Assembly (NCBI RefSeq): GCF_024519285.1
Contig: NZ_JAMZCY010000005.1
Location: forward strand, 186,001 to 250,000
Source: Cohnella sp. WQ 127256
GTDB taxonomy: Bacteria; Bacillota; Bacilli; Paenibacillales; Paenibacillaceae
DNA length: 64,000 nt
Direction of reading: 5' to 3'
The notes beneath the pieces were generated by a model, which was given only the letters and a program-made list of their open reading frames with translations, was not told the origin of the DNA and did not search any database. Below, piece by piece: positions 17,058 through 25,915 of the stretch. The position numbers were made by a program, and so were the translations under genes. Each line of letters opens with the position of its first letter. The stretch's first letter is position 1.

Positions 17058-17849
17058 ATGGTGTCTTTACGTCATGACAAAGCGGTTGTACCTGCGCTAA
17101 AGATGAAGGAGCTGACTGGCGGTTATAGTCAGAGGAGACCGGTGCTACATGGGGTATCTATTACGGTTAACCCTGGCGAGATGGTCGGTCTAATTGGATT
17201 GAATGGTGCCGGAAAAAGTACGGCTATTAAACATATATTAGGGCTTATGGTTCCACAGAGCGGAGAAGTTCGGGTTGCTGGCGTAACTTTAGAGGAGAAC
17301 CGCGATAAATATCGCTCCTCCACAGCTTATGTACCAGAGCAACCATCCTTGTTCCCTAATCTGACGGTTAAAGAGCACTTGCAATGGACAGCTATGGCTT
17401 ATAACTTGGAGCAAAGCCTTGCTGTGGCACGGATGGAAGAGCTAGCAGTGACATTCCGGATGACGGAAGCAATGAACTCATTACCTGATACACTCTCCAA
17501 AGGAATGAAGCAGAAGGTCATGCTGATGAATGCCCTACTCGTCACTCCTCCTTTACTTATTATTGATGAGCCATTCCTTGGGCTGGATCCCCTCGCAATC
17601 CGTGGACTTCTTGCAGCTCTGGAGGAAATACGTGAGAGTGGAAGCGCGATTCTGTTAAGCTCGCATATTCTACCTGCGCTGGAACGCCATGCGAATCGAC
17701 TAGTTGTCCTACACCGAGGACATACGATAGCAGAAGGCTCGCCACGTGAAGTGAAGGCTCAAGCAGGCTGTATCGGTCCCGAATCTACGCTGGATGATGC
17801 TTTCGAGGCGTTGGTTATGGCTGCGGAAGGAGGACATACGCGTGCGTGA
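17058..17849 (+). CDS. ecsA: ABC transporter ATP-binding protein EcsA
   Basis: A 263-residue ATPase with Walker A GLNGAGKST, Q-loop region YVPEQPSLFP, signature LSKGMKQKV, Walker B LLIIDEPFLGLDP and the H-loop SSHIL. Order and length match EcsA, the nucleotide-binding subunit of the Ecs exporter, which in Bacillus affects intramembrane proteolysis, secretion and competence. The stop overlaps the start of the EcsB-like permease by eight bases, the usual arrangement. A GGAGGAG site precedes the ATG. The exported substrate of Ecs is not firmly known; peptide fragments have been proposed. Confidence 0.9.
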   Translation: MVSLRHDKAVVPALKMKELTGGYSQRRPVLHGVSITVNPGEMVGLIGLNGAGKSTAIKHILGLMVPQSGEVRVAGVTLEENRDKYRSSTAYVPEQPSLFPNLTVKEHLQWTAMAYNLEQSLAVARMEELAVTFRMTEAMNSLPDTLSKGMKQKVMLMNALLVTPPLLIIDEPFLGLDPLAIRGLLAALEEIRESGSAILLSSHILPALERHANRLVVLHRGHTIAEGSPREVKAQAGCIGPESTLDDAFEALVMAAEGGHTRA

Positions 17850-19134
17850 CCAAGGGCCAGCGGAGCAGCTCGGCTTTATTCGCACTCTTCGCCAAAGTCG
17901 CATAGCCGCCTTCCGGAAGGAAATTGTTCCGCATTTCCGATATGTTTTTCAAAGTGGATTTGGGCTATTTGCATCTGCGATATTTTTCACGGTATTGCTA
18001 TGGTACGTGGATTTTATTAAGGCTGTCCCAGAAAAATGGCCGGCAGATTTAGTAGGAGTAGCATTAATTTCTTTGGCTGTGCTGCGAGCACCGCTTCGTA
18101 CTTATTTCCGTCCAGCTGATCCTGTATTCCTAATGGCTATGGAAACACGGCTGTTGCAAGCTTACATAAAACCTGCTTTGCAAAATGCGATGTGGACAGC
18201 TGTATTTCGTACCTTGGCGATATTTTCGTTGTTTGCGCCAATCTATTTGCGGTCACCTGTAACAGCTAATATTGCGGAAACCCATCCTGTGGCTATCTTA
18301 GGAGTGTTATTCGCGATTGTTGCAGCATGTAATGTGTATGCAGGATGGAGAGAACGGAAGTCAGCGGCGCGATCGTGGCGTGTAGGGTTAAAGCTTGCTC
18401 GTTGGCTGCTCACAATTGTAATAATTGCAGCTCTATTATTGAAGCCCTTAGTACTCGCGGTTCCACTCATGCTGCTATACATGGTTGTTGTCGTGCTCTT
18501 GTGGCGTATCCCTAAACAGCATTCACTTCCTTGGGAGAAGTTAATTGATGAGGAAGCTGCAGTTCGTCGTCGGTGGATGGCATTTCTCGGTTGGTTCGTT
18601 GATATCCCAACGGAAGCCTCCAAACCGGCACGTCGTCGATGGATTGCTTGGACTGGAAATTACTTTTTGTGGCAGCATCGTTATTCATGGCATTTTCTAT
18701 ATACAAAAGTGTTTCTTCGTGGGGAAACGTTTGGCTCCCTATGGCGTTGGATCGTCGTATCAGGCGTCATTATAGTTGTTTCGGGGAATGTCCTAGCAAG
18801 TGCCGTAATCTATGGAATATCGATTATGATCTGTGGATTACAGCTGAGTGAATTGAGAAGGATTCGGTTTGTTGAAACTGCTGATACGCTCCCAATCGCA
18901 CCCGAAGGACGTCTCAAAGCAGCAGCAGCTCTTGCACGATTCGCTGGTGTTGGAGCTGCATTACTGCTTGGTATTATCGGAGTATTAACAGCCGGTATAG
19001 GAGCGGAGGGGACAAGCTTCATTGAAGCGTTACATCTGGAAATATGGCTGCCATTAATCGCATTTGGTTTGTTATGGAGTGGCTGGTGGATGCCAAGAAA
19101 AATAGCTAAATATACCGATGAGGATGAACTGTAG
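17842..19134 (+). CDS. ecsB: ABC transporter permease EcsB
   Basis: A 430-residue integral membrane protein with about ten hydrophobic segments and basic loops such as WRERKSAARSWR. GTG at 17842, about eight bases after GGAGG, is chosen; the longer frame would begin inside ecsA before the ribosome site. The N-terminal pattern (RQSRIAAFRKEIVPHFRYVFQSGFG) and the late FVETADTLPIAPEGR stretch fit the EcsB family. It pairs with EcsA as the membrane half of the exporter. The gene ends directly at the large 51-bp repeat array, which lies between it and the convergent aminotransferase gene. Confidence 0.87.
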   Translation: MRDQGPAEQLGFIRTLRQSRIAAFRKEIVPHFRYVFQSGFGLFASAIFFTVLLWYVDFIKAVPEKWPADLVGVALISLAVLRAPLRTYFRPADPVFLMAMETRLLQAYIKPALQNAMWTAVFRTLAIFSLFAPIYLRSPVTANIAETHPVAILGVLFAIVAACNVYAGWRERKSAARSWRVGLKLARWLLTIVIIAALLLKPLVLAVPLMLLYMVVVVLLWRIPKQHSLPWEKLIDEEAAVRRRWMAFLGWFVDIPTEASKPARRRWIAWTGNYFLWQHRYSWHFLYTKVFLRGETFGSLWRWIVVSGVIIVVSGNVLASAVIYGISIMICGLQLSELRRIRFVETADTLPIAPEGRLKAAAALARFAGVGAALLLGIIGVLTAGIGAEGTSFIEALHLEIWLPLIAFGLLWSGWWMPRKIAKYTDEDEL

Positions 19135-19138
19135 CCCC

Positions 19139-19735
19139 GGAAAGTAGTTGAGTGTGCGCAGCAGTTCGACGAAACCTAACTGTAGCACCGGAAACCACTC
19201 AAAGTGCGCTGCAGTTCGACGAAACCGAACTGCAGCACCGAAAAGTAGCACAATGTGCGCTGCAGTTCGACGAAACCTAACTGCAGCACCGAAAAGTAAC
19301 TCAAAGTGCGCTGTAGTTCGACGAAACCGAACTGCAGCACCGAAAAGTAGCACAATGTGCGCTGCAGTTCTGCGAAACCTAACTGCAGCACTGAAAAGTA
19401 GCTCAAGTGCGCTGTAGTTCGACGAAACCTAACTGCAGCACCGTAAAGTAGCACAAAGTACGCTGCAGTTTGACGAAACCTAACTGCAGCACCGAAAAGT
19501 AACTCAAAGTGTGCTGCAGTTCGACGAAACCTAACTGCAGCACCGAAAAGTAACTCAAAGTGCGCTGTAGTTCGACGAAACCGAACTGCAGCAGCCGAAA
19601 GTAGCTGAATGTGCGCTGAAGTTCTGCGAAACCTAACTGCAGCACCGGAAAGTAGCAGAGTGTGCGCTGCAGTTCGACGAAACCTAACTGTAGCCCCGTA
19701 GCACAATGTGCAACGCAGTGCAGTTAAACCAACCT
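19139..19735. repeat. Tandem array of 51-bp units made of inverted repeats
   Basis: The core GTTCGACGAAACC (or a variant) occurs at steps of 50 or 51 bases, twelve times. Each unit contains AACTGCAGC and GCTGCAGTT arms, so every arm can pair with the next across a loop of 11 bases (CGACGAAACCT) or across a longer loop with the palindrome GCACAATGTGC. Units differ at scattered positions, so this is not a recent perfect expansion. The period is a multiple of three and stop-poor, which creates long but spurious frames on both strands. No spacers of unique sequence are present, so it is not CRISPR. Confidence 0.93.
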
Positions 19736-19747
19736 AACGGAAGATAG

Positions 19748-19787
19748 AAAAAGGGCAAGCAGAGAAACTTCTCTGCTTGCCCTTTTT
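19748..19787. terminator. Bidirectional terminator
   Basis: A 19-bp perfect stem (AAAAAGGGCAAGCAGAGAA arm) with a very short loop, A-rich on one side and T-rich on the other, between the convergent ecsB and aminotransferase genes. Confidence 0.9.
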
Positions 19788-19808
19788 ACTCAATCCTGTC
19801 AACTCGTC

Positions 19809-21113
19809 TTAAACTTTGCCTTCTTTAACATCAAGCACAGCCTGATGGATTCTGTCGAAGAGATCCTCAAGGTTTACTTCCTCGATACAAGAGAAGGCAA
19901 CCCGTAGATCTGATGTGCCAAGTGCTATGGTTCCAACCTCGTACGTATTCAGCAAACGCTGACGAACGGCTTCTGCTTCCACATAAAGCAGCTTCAGGCA
20001 CATGAAGTAGCCGGAATTGAACGGATAGTACGTCCATTCTTCGCCGTATTTACCGCTGTCCAGTAATTGCTTCACTTTGTTAGCGCGACCCTTCATGATA
20101 TGGAACTTTTCTTCCTTCTGAGCTTCAAATTTATCTGATTTCAAAGCGTGAAGGATAAAAGTTTGAGAAGGGTGAGGTCCGCTAGAAATCGTGGCGCGGA
20201 TAATCCCGACTGTCTTCTGTTCCAGGGCGGATAGACTTGCTTCGGTAAGACCACCGTAAGTAATAAAGCCAACGCGGAAGCCCCATACGTATTCTTCCTT
20301 CGTAGCGCCGTCAACTTTAACAGCTAGCACTCGTTCATGCATTCCACTCAGATGACCGAACAGCGATTCCTGCAAGGAATCCTCAAAAAATAGTCCGAAG
20401 TATGCATCGTCTGTCACCACGACAACATTAATGCCTGCTTCAGCCGCATCGCGGATGGCAGCAACAATTTCAAGGCCTTCTTCTAGGCTAGGGGTGTAGC
20501 CGGTTGGATTAATTGGGAAGTTAAGCAGCACTATGGCTTTACCGCGTTCCTTCTGAGCTAAAAGGGAATCACGTAGGCCAGCTGAGTTAAAACGATTATC
20601 GGAATTGTATAGAGGGTAGTAAACCATCTCCGCACCACGACGAATGCCAAAGGTGAGCTCATAGTTTTCCCAATTCTTATCAGGTACAATAACCGCATCA
20701 CCAACATCAGCAAATAAATCGGATACGATGCTGAGGCCATGAGTGAGTGCGTTCGTGACAACGGGTAAGCTTATATTTTTACCAGCAATAGATGGATTTT
20801 CAACGAGCATTTTGTCGCGCCAAACGGTGCGGAGCTCTGCTTTTCCTGCTGGAGGTGCATATTCGTAAATGTCCTTAGGATCGTAAGCGGATAAAGTCTC
20901 TTGAATAACATCCAAATGCATCGGCTTGCCATTCTCGGTCGCAATGCCGATTGTGGCGTTATAGAGCTTTGCCTTTTGTTTAGCCTCAGCGGATTGGCTC
21001 AAAATACCAAGCTTAGGCATATAAATGGCTTTTCCTAGACCGGAGAGCATCTGTGCAACATGCGGATTGTCTTTAGTAAGCGTTTCGTTCAATTGCTGTG
21101 CAAGTGGGTTCAT
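19809..21113 (-). CDS. PLP-dependent class I/II aminotransferase
   Basis: A 434-residue fold-type I aminotransferase. Recognisable landmarks are the substrate region YEYAPPAGKAELR, the Asn/Pro turn NFPINPTGYTPS, the Asp of the cofactor ring in VVVVTDDAYFGLF, and the probable Schiff-base Lys in VDGATKEEYVWGFRVGF, followed by the phosphate-binding Arg. The start at 21113 has GGAAGG nine bases upstream; two earlier in-frame ATGs lie on or before that site. It is divergent from a MocR-type regulator that is itself an aminotransferase-like protein, a common control arrangement. The substrate is not identifiable; length and spacing suggest an amino-acid aminotransferase. Confidence 0.87.
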   Translation of the reverse strand: MNPLAQQLNETLTKDNPHVAQMLSGLGKAIYMPKLGILSQSAEAKQKAKLYNATIGIATENGKPMHLDVIQETLSAYDPKDIYEYAPPAGKAELRTVWRDKMLVENPSIAGKNISLPVVTNALTHGLSIVSDLFADVGDAVIVPDKNWENYELTFGIRRGAEMVYYPLYNSDNRFNSAGLRDSLLAQKERGKAIVLLNFPINPTGYTPSLEEGLEIVAAIRDAAEAGINVVVVTDDAYFGLFFEDSLQESLFGHLSGMHERVLAVKVDGATKEEYVWGFRVGFITYGGLTEASLSALEQKTVGIIRATISSGPHPSQTFILHALKSDKFEAQKEEKFHIMKGRANKVKQLLDSGKYGEEWTYYPFNSGYFMCLKLLYVEAEAVRQRLLNTYEVGTIALGTSDLRVAFSCIEEVNLEDLFDRIHQAVLDVKEGKV

Positions 21114-21260
21114 GACTTTCATCCTTCCAATTTTCATTAGCTGTTATTATACACCATTGAAACTTAAGCGTCATTGATATCGATGCGATTCATTAGAAAA
21201 CACTGAAAATTCCAGTAAATCCTAGTTAGAACTTCATCGGGGACGAGTATTGAGCTGACG

Positions 21261-21289
21261 TTGACAAGTAAAAAGATCCAATTTAGACT
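21261..21289 (+). promoter_or_regulatory. SigA-type promoter of the mocR-araC pair
   Basis: TTGACA, 17 bases, TAGACT. Transcription would begin about 30 bases before the regulator start. The gap to the divergent aminotransferase is the expected place for MocR binding. Confidence 0.55.
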
Positions 21290-21324
21290 TAAATGACTAG
21301 TCCATTTCGAGAGCGGTGAGAACA

Positions 21325-22860
21325 ATGAGTTCGCCTTTTGCTTATACCGCTAAGCTGAATGAATGCGGCAGTATCCATATGGCACTATACTTGGCTATTC
21401 GAGAAGCAATAACGGAGGGGAAGCTTTCTCCGGGGGAGAGATTACCTTCAACTCGAAAGCTTGCTGATTTGTACCAAATATCCCGTGGGAGCGTTAGCGT
21501 TGCCTATGAGATGCTGACTGCTGAAGGCTTCGTTCAGGCTGGTGTGGGTCAAGGTACTTTTGTCGCGGGATGTGGAGATGATGAGGTTGGAAACCGAGCG
21601 GAACAACTAAACACATCTCAGGTGGCTCCGGTATTAACGAACTGGGGAAGTCGCTTAATGGCGCAACAGCTGGCCAAGCCCTTAGTCCATAACCCCGAGA
21701 GGGGTAATCAAGCAGAAATGCTTTCTTTTGTCCCAGAAGGGGTAGGTAGGGGATGGTTCCCTTGGATGGAATGGAAGGCAGAGGTTGCCCAGCAGTGGAA
21801 AAGCTTCGGGAGATCGCGGAACAATAGCAATCAATCTACGGAAGGTAGCTTGTTGCTTCGTCAGGCGATCGCTAATCGCTTACGCAGGGAAAGAGGGATT
21901 ACTTGCGATGCTGAGGAAGTCATCATTACAGCAGGCTCTATGCAAGCCATCACGCTTCTGACCCAGTTGCTTATAGAGGAAGGGAAGAAGGTTGTGATTG
22001 AGAACCCTTGTTATCCTGGAATTCAGCATGCAGTTAACGTATCAGGAGCAAGTGTGATCGCTCAGTCTATCGATGGTAACGGTATCGTACCACAGGATTG
22101 GGATGCGCAGCTTCTGTTCGTCACACCAGCCCGGCAATTCCCGACCGGTGTCGTGCTTAGTTACGAGCGACGTCGTGCGTTATTGTCTTGGGCTTCGAGG
22201 CGCAATGCATGGATAATTGAAGATGATTACGATAGTGATTTTCGCTGGGGCGGGCGTCCGATTGAGCCGTTGAAAGCATTGGATCGAGAAGGCAGAGTCA
22301 TCTATATCGGATCGTTCTCTCGTTCGATGAGTGTTGGCGTTCGAATTGGGTATGCGGTCGTTCCGAAGCCGCTTATTGAACCGTTCCAATTCGCGAAGAA
22401 GCTGTATGATCCCTATCCGACTGGAATTGCGGAGCAGCAAGCCTTAGCCAGCTGGATGTCGGGAGGCGGGTATGACCGATATATGCGTCGAATGCGCAGA
22501 ATTTATGGGAAGCTGGAAAACAAACTAAGACTAGGCCTGCAACAGGAGCTAGGTGGATTATTCGAAGTCATTCCAGCGGATGCAGGATTGCATGTATACG
22601 CCAAATGGATGAAAACAACAGAGGAATATGGACACTTAGCTCAGGAATGTGCTAGAAGAGGCGTGACATGGAGAGACGGAGCAATGTATGATACTCGTCA
22701 TAGGAATACGACTAGTCCGGTCCAACCTTCAGCCGTATTCGGCTTTGCACATTTAGATGTAGAACAGATCGAGTATGGAATATATCTGATATCCCAGTGT
22801 GCACAATCATTAGGATGGATTAAATTTAACGAAGGGCAAGGAGGAACAGTTCATGCTTAA
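21325..22860 (+). CDS. MocR/PdxR-type regulator (GntR helix-turn-helix fused to aminotransferase domain)
   Basis: A 511-residue chimeric regulator. Residues about 10-80 form a GntR winged helix (LYLAIREAITEGKLSPGERL, STRKLADLYQISRGSVSVAYEMLTAEGF). After a linker, residues about 130-500 form a fold-type I aminotransferase-like domain with TAGSMQAITLL, NPCYPG, the Asp in IIEDDYDSDFRW and the PLP Lys region IGSFSRSMSVGVRIGY. In the last the expected SxxK Lys position reads Ser/Met, so the covalent PLP Lys may be absent or shifted. MocR proteins sense PLP or amino-acid adducts. It is divergent from an aminotransferase gene and overlaps the araC-type start by eight bases. Confidence 0.88.
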   Translation: MSSPFAYTAKLNECGSIHMALYLAIREAITEGKLSPGERLPSTRKLADLYQISRGSVSVAYEMLTAEGFVQAGVGQGTFVAGCGDDEVGNRAEQLNTSQVAPVLTNWGSRLMAQQLAKPLVHNPERGNQAEMLSFVPEGVGRGWFPWMEWKAEVAQQWKSFGRSRNNSNQSTEGSLLLRQAIANRLRRERGITCDAEEVIITAGSMQAITLLTQLLIEEGKKVVIENPCYPGIQHAVNVSGASVIAQSIDGNGIVPQDWDAQLLFVTPARQFPTGVVLSYERRRALLSWASRRNAWIIEDDYDSDFRWGGRPIEPLKALDREGRVIYIGSFSRSMSVGVRIGYAVVPKPLIEPFQFAKKLYDPYPTGIAEQQALASWMSGGGYDRYMRRMRRIYGKLENKLRLGLQQELGGLFEVIPADAGLHVYAKWMKTTEEYGHLAQECARRGVTWRDGAMYDTRHRNTTSPVQPSAVFGFAHLDVEQIEYGIYLISQCAQSLGWIKFNEGQGGTVHA

Positions 22861-23638
22861 TCTAGCACCGTCATCGCTCGTACTGCTATCATTTTTTGCC
22901 AAAATTTCTTGCGAGCCGGGATGGAAGTGGCAGAAACGAGAGAAACCGTTAGCTAACTACGATATTTTCTATGTATGGAGCGGGGAAGGAGAGCTGTTCC
23001 TCAACGGGAAACCATATACTCTGGGCAAAGGGAGCTGTTTTCTTTTCCGGCCCGGTGATCATACAAGCGCTACTCATAATCCTCAAAAACCACTTGTCCT
23101 CACCTACATTCATTTCGATACGTCAGAGCGAGTATCCCTGGTTCCTGAACCATATAGACAATTAGAGGATACATTCGATTTTGAGCAATTGCTCGCTAGA
23201 TATGTACGTTTGTTTCTCGTTCGTACCTATGCCGCAGAGGAAGAAGCCCAACTGATTCTGAAGCAACTGCTTATCCATCTTCTTCGTCAAGATCGAGATG
23301 AGCCTGTTGAACGTAAAGTGAGCAATCAGCTTACGGAAAGCATTCACGAGGTGGCCAACTACATCCAGCAGCATCCCGGTATTGTTCATCGTGTGGATGA
23401 TTTGGGCAAACGGGCAGGACTGTCTTCCAGATATTTTTCCATCAAGTTTAAAGAGCTTATCGGTATATCCGTACAAACTTATATGATCCGCACACGAATC
23501 GAGCGTGCTCAACATTTGCTCATGCATGCGGGGATGAATGTGACGGAGGTCGCAGATGCGCTAGGATATCGGGATATTTTCTTCTTCAGCCGACAGTTCA
23601 AGCAGTATACAGGAAAAAGCCCCTCAGAAATTCGTTGA
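22853..23638 (+). CDS. AraC-family regulator with N-terminal cupin
   Basis: A 261-residue two-domain regulator. The N-terminal half is a cupin-like sensor (YDIFYVWSGEGELFLNGKPYTLGKGSCFLFRPGDHTSA). The C-terminal 100 residues hold two helix-turn-helix motifs: VDDLGKRAGLSSRYFSIKFKE and MNVTEVADALGYRDIFFFSRQFKQYTGKSPSEIR, the second being the AraC signature. Such proteins often sense sugars. Its start overlaps the end of the MocR gene, so the two are coupled. The target is not evident nearby. Confidence 0.92.
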   Translation: MLNLAPSSLVLLSFFAKISCEPGWKWQKREKPLANYDIFYVWSGEGELFLNGKPYTLGKGSCFLFRPGDHTSATHNPQKPLVLTYIHFDTSERVSLVPEPYRQLEDTFDFEQLLARYVRLFLVRTYAAEEEAQLILKQLLIHLLRQDRDEPVERKVSNQLTESIHEVANYIQQHPGIVHRVDDLGKRAGLSSRYFSIKFKELIGISVQTYMIRTRIERAQHLLMHAGMNVTEVADALGYRDIFFFSRQFKQYTGKSPSEIR

Positions 23639-23647
23639 GGGATAAAC

Positions 23648-23700
23648 AAAAAAACTCGTCCTAAGGCACAGGTTTGCTGCCAGCAGGACGAGTTTTTTTT
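23648..23700. terminator. Bidirectional terminator between araC-type gene and psd
   Basis: A 15-base A-rich arm ending CTCGTCCT pairs with AGGACGAG plus a run of T, around a 22-base loop that itself can fold. The last bases reach the psd stop codon. Confidence 0.85.
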
Positions 23701-24496
23701 ATGCTTGATTCCGTACAATAAGTGTTCCGAGCTTCTCACCCATGAGAACCTTATCACCTGTCTTCAGGTCAGAGCGAGGCTGAAATGTGCCATCTTCTGT
23801 GAGAAGGACAATGGTTGAGCCGAATTCGAAGTACGCAAGCTCGTCCCCACGTGCTAATTTCTTGGGCATAGGCTCCACGTATTTAATGCTGCTTACGTTT
23901 AGTGCACCAACCTTAACGACGGCTGCTTCTCCAATATCGTTACGAATATAAGTGACTAACCTTTCGTTGCGAGAAAGCACACGTCGCATAGAGGTAAGAC
24001 CAAATTCATTAACAGGATACACACGCCCGGGAATATGTTCTGATTCTACGATATCGCCTTCACATGGAGAGTGAATACGATGATAATCCGTCGGACTCAA
24101 GTAGAGCACCCAGAAATATCCGTTTAAATATTGGGTTAGCCGAGGTGAGCTATTGAGTAGCTCCTCGATCGTGTAATCCTGGCCTTTGACCTCGAGCATC
24201 AATCCATCTTTGATGACACCGCAGCCAGTAATTCTTGCATCTACAGGACTGACTAAGGAGCCTGCAGAAGTATCAATAGGTCGTTTACCTGGTTTAAGTC
24301 TGCGTGTGAAAAAATCATTGAGAGAACGATAGTCCTCCAGCCTTTTCTCCGCGTCTTCTACTGGAATCTTGTACATCGCAGCGAAGCGGGGAATCCACCG
24401 GCGGCTGAGGGAGGATTTAGCGAATCGTCCCGTAATTCGGGACACGAATTTGCGTGAGGACAGCTCCGTCATCATGCGCAGCAGCGAGCGTTTCAT
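23699..24496 (-). CDS. psd: Phosphatidylserine decarboxylase proenzyme
   Basis: A 265-residue membrane-associated proenzyme that makes phosphatidylethanolamine from phosphatidylserine. The self-cleavage site that generates the pyruvoyl group is seen as FEFGSTIVLL (Gly-Ser-Thr), near residue 225. Other family marks are YRSLNDFFTRRLKPGKRPI, SPVDARI, YFWVLYLSPTDYHRIHSPC and GRVYPVNE. The start at 24496 follows AAAGGAG; the longer frame extends 56 codons upstream through poorly coding sequence. No pssA gene is adjacent. It is divergent from the GT4 glycosyltransferase. Confidence 0.93.
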   Translation of the reverse strand: MKRSLLRMMTELSSRKFVSRITGRFAKSSLSRRWIPRFAAMYKIPVEDAEKRLEDYRSLNDFFTRRLKPGKRPIDTSAGSLVSPVDARITGCGVIKDGLMLEVKGQDYTIEELLNSSPRLTQYLNGYFWVLYLSPTDYHRIHSPCEGDIVESEHIPGRVYPVNEFGLTSMRRVLSRNERLVTYIRNDIGEAAVVKVGALNVSSIKYVEPMPKKLARGDELAYFEFGSTIVLLTEDGTFQPRSDLKTGDKVLMGEKLGTLIVRNQA

Positions 24497-24677
24497 GCAG
24501 CCGAGCACTCCTTTTGTCATAAAATACATTCCCGTGAATTGTGACACATCGGTGGACAAAGTGCAATAGTAGTAAATTATAGAGTAGATGTTCATGCTGA
24601 AATTCATGATGATGCCGTGTCGGTTTATGCTCAATCCGTATATGATGTGAGGATAGATTTGCAAGGAGGATAGGACG

Positions 24678-25826
24678 ATGCTAACAGCGGCTTTCGTTAC
24701 TCCAGGAGCATACCCGATTCCATCCTCGATGGGGGGATCGGTTGAACGTGTTGTGGAGAAGGTTGTGCCCGAACTTCAACCGCATGTCAATGCGAGAATA
24801 TACGGAAGAGTTGGAAAACGGTTAGCCGCAAGAGGAAGCTTAAACGGAATACCGATAGAGAGATTTTCGGGAACAAATAAAGCAAGGTACTTCAAGCTTG
24901 TATGTGGCAGGCTGGCGAAATTTCGACCAGATGTTATTCAAGTTGAGAACCGTCCCCTGTGGGTTCCTCGATTGAAGCGATCTTTCCCTCATAGCCGTAT
25001 AGGGCTGAATTTACATTCCACTACATTCATTAACGCTCCTTATATGAGTAGACTACACAGGAAAAGGTGCTTACTGGCTGCTGATTATATTCAAGTGAAC
25101 AGCGAATATCTCCGTGCTTATGTTCAGAAGCAGGTTCCAGAAGTAGCTGGAAAAATCAAGGTCAACCATTTAGGGGTAGATGTTGTCAGATTTGCGGGAA
25201 GATCTACACCCGATGGAGCCAGAATGCGCGAAGAACTGCGGGTCAAGCGAGGTTGGGGGACTCGACCTATTGTGCTATATGTAGGTCGACTAGTCCCACA
25301 GAAAGGTGTGCATCACCTTCTGGCTACACTACCTGCTCTTATTGCCAAAGCTCCTGATGTATTAGTTGTTATCGTCGGAAGTGCATTGTACGGCTCACAT
25401 CGTAAGACGGGATACGTTAGGCGACTTCACAAACAAGCTAAGCGTTGGCGGGAGCATGTTCATTTCGAACCCTATGTTCCCCACTTTGAAATTCCAAATT
25501 GGTTTGCAATGGCGGATATGGCTGTCGTACCTTCTGTTGGGCGAGAGGCATTCGGGTTGGTTAATCTTGAAGCAATGGCAGCAGAGCTTCCCGTTATCGC
25601 AACGAAAGCTGGAGGATTGAGGGAGATCGTTGTGGATGGTTCAACCGGCTTCCTAATTTCCTCAGAATCCCCAATTATTGTTTCAGAGCTTGCAGCTCGT
25701 ATTGGTTTTCTGCTAGACAATGAGGTTGTGCGTATGGAGATGGGACGTAACGGGAGAGCTAGGGTTTTGAATCACTTTCTATGGCAGCATACAGCGGAGA
25801 GATGGGTCAGGTTTCATCAGGAGTAA
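24678..25826 (+). CDS. GT4-family glycosyltransferase
   Basis: A 382-residue GT-B glycosyltransferase. The C-terminal nucleotide-sugar domain shows VLYVGRLVPQKGVHHLL, PNWFAMADMAVVPS and REAFGLVNLEAMAAELPVIATKAGGLREIV, the E-x7-E retaining motif. The N-terminal acceptor half includes a Gly-rich loop (PSSMGGSVERVVEKV). It resembles CotSA-type enzymes that decorate spore coats, although GT4 members also build exopolysaccharide and teichoic acid. A strong AAGGAGGA site precedes the ATG. It lies about 10 kb upstream of the glycosyltransferase cluster proposed here as a spore-surface locus, but on a separate transcript. Confidence 0.88.
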   Translation: MLTAAFVTPGAYPIPSSMGGSVERVVEKVVPELQPHVNARIYGRVGKRLAARGSLNGIPIERFSGTNKARYFKLVCGRLAKFRPDVIQVENRPLWVPRLKRSFPHSRIGLNLHSTTFINAPYMSRLHRKRCLLAADYIQVNSEYLRAYVQKQVPEVAGKIKVNHLGVDVVRFAGRSTPDGARMREELRVKRGWGTRPIVLYVGRLVPQKGVHHLLATLPALIAKAPDVLVVIVGSALYGSHRKTGYVRRLHKQAKRWREHVHFEPYVPHFEIPNWFAMADMAVVPSVGREAFGLVNLEAMAAELPVIATKAGGLREIVVDGSTGFLISSESPIIVSELAARIGFLLDNEVVRMEMGRNGRARVLNHFLWQHTAERWVRFHQE

Positions 25827-25843
25827 CCTATATTTGCAATAGA

Positions 25844-25892
25844 AAAGCTTGTTCCCGAAGCCGATTTGGCCAAGGAACAAGCTTTGATTTTT
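25844..25892. terminator. Terminator between convergent GT4 and mntH genes
   Basis: A 12-bp perfect stem AAAGCTTGTTCC/GGAACAAGCTTT with an 18-base loop and a T-rich tail on the plus strand. Confidence 0.82.
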
Positions 25893-25915
25893 CTGGCAAT
25901 CGATGGAGGATACAA

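Noticed and set aside
19072-19706. Long minus- and plus-strand frames with 17-residue repeats of the type VELQRTLSYFSVLQ
   Set aside because: They are by-products of the 51-bp repeat, whose period is a multiple of three; there are no ribosome sites and frames exist on both strands.
19139-19735. CRISPR array
   Set aside because: There are no unique spacers, whole units diverge gradually, and no cas gene is present.
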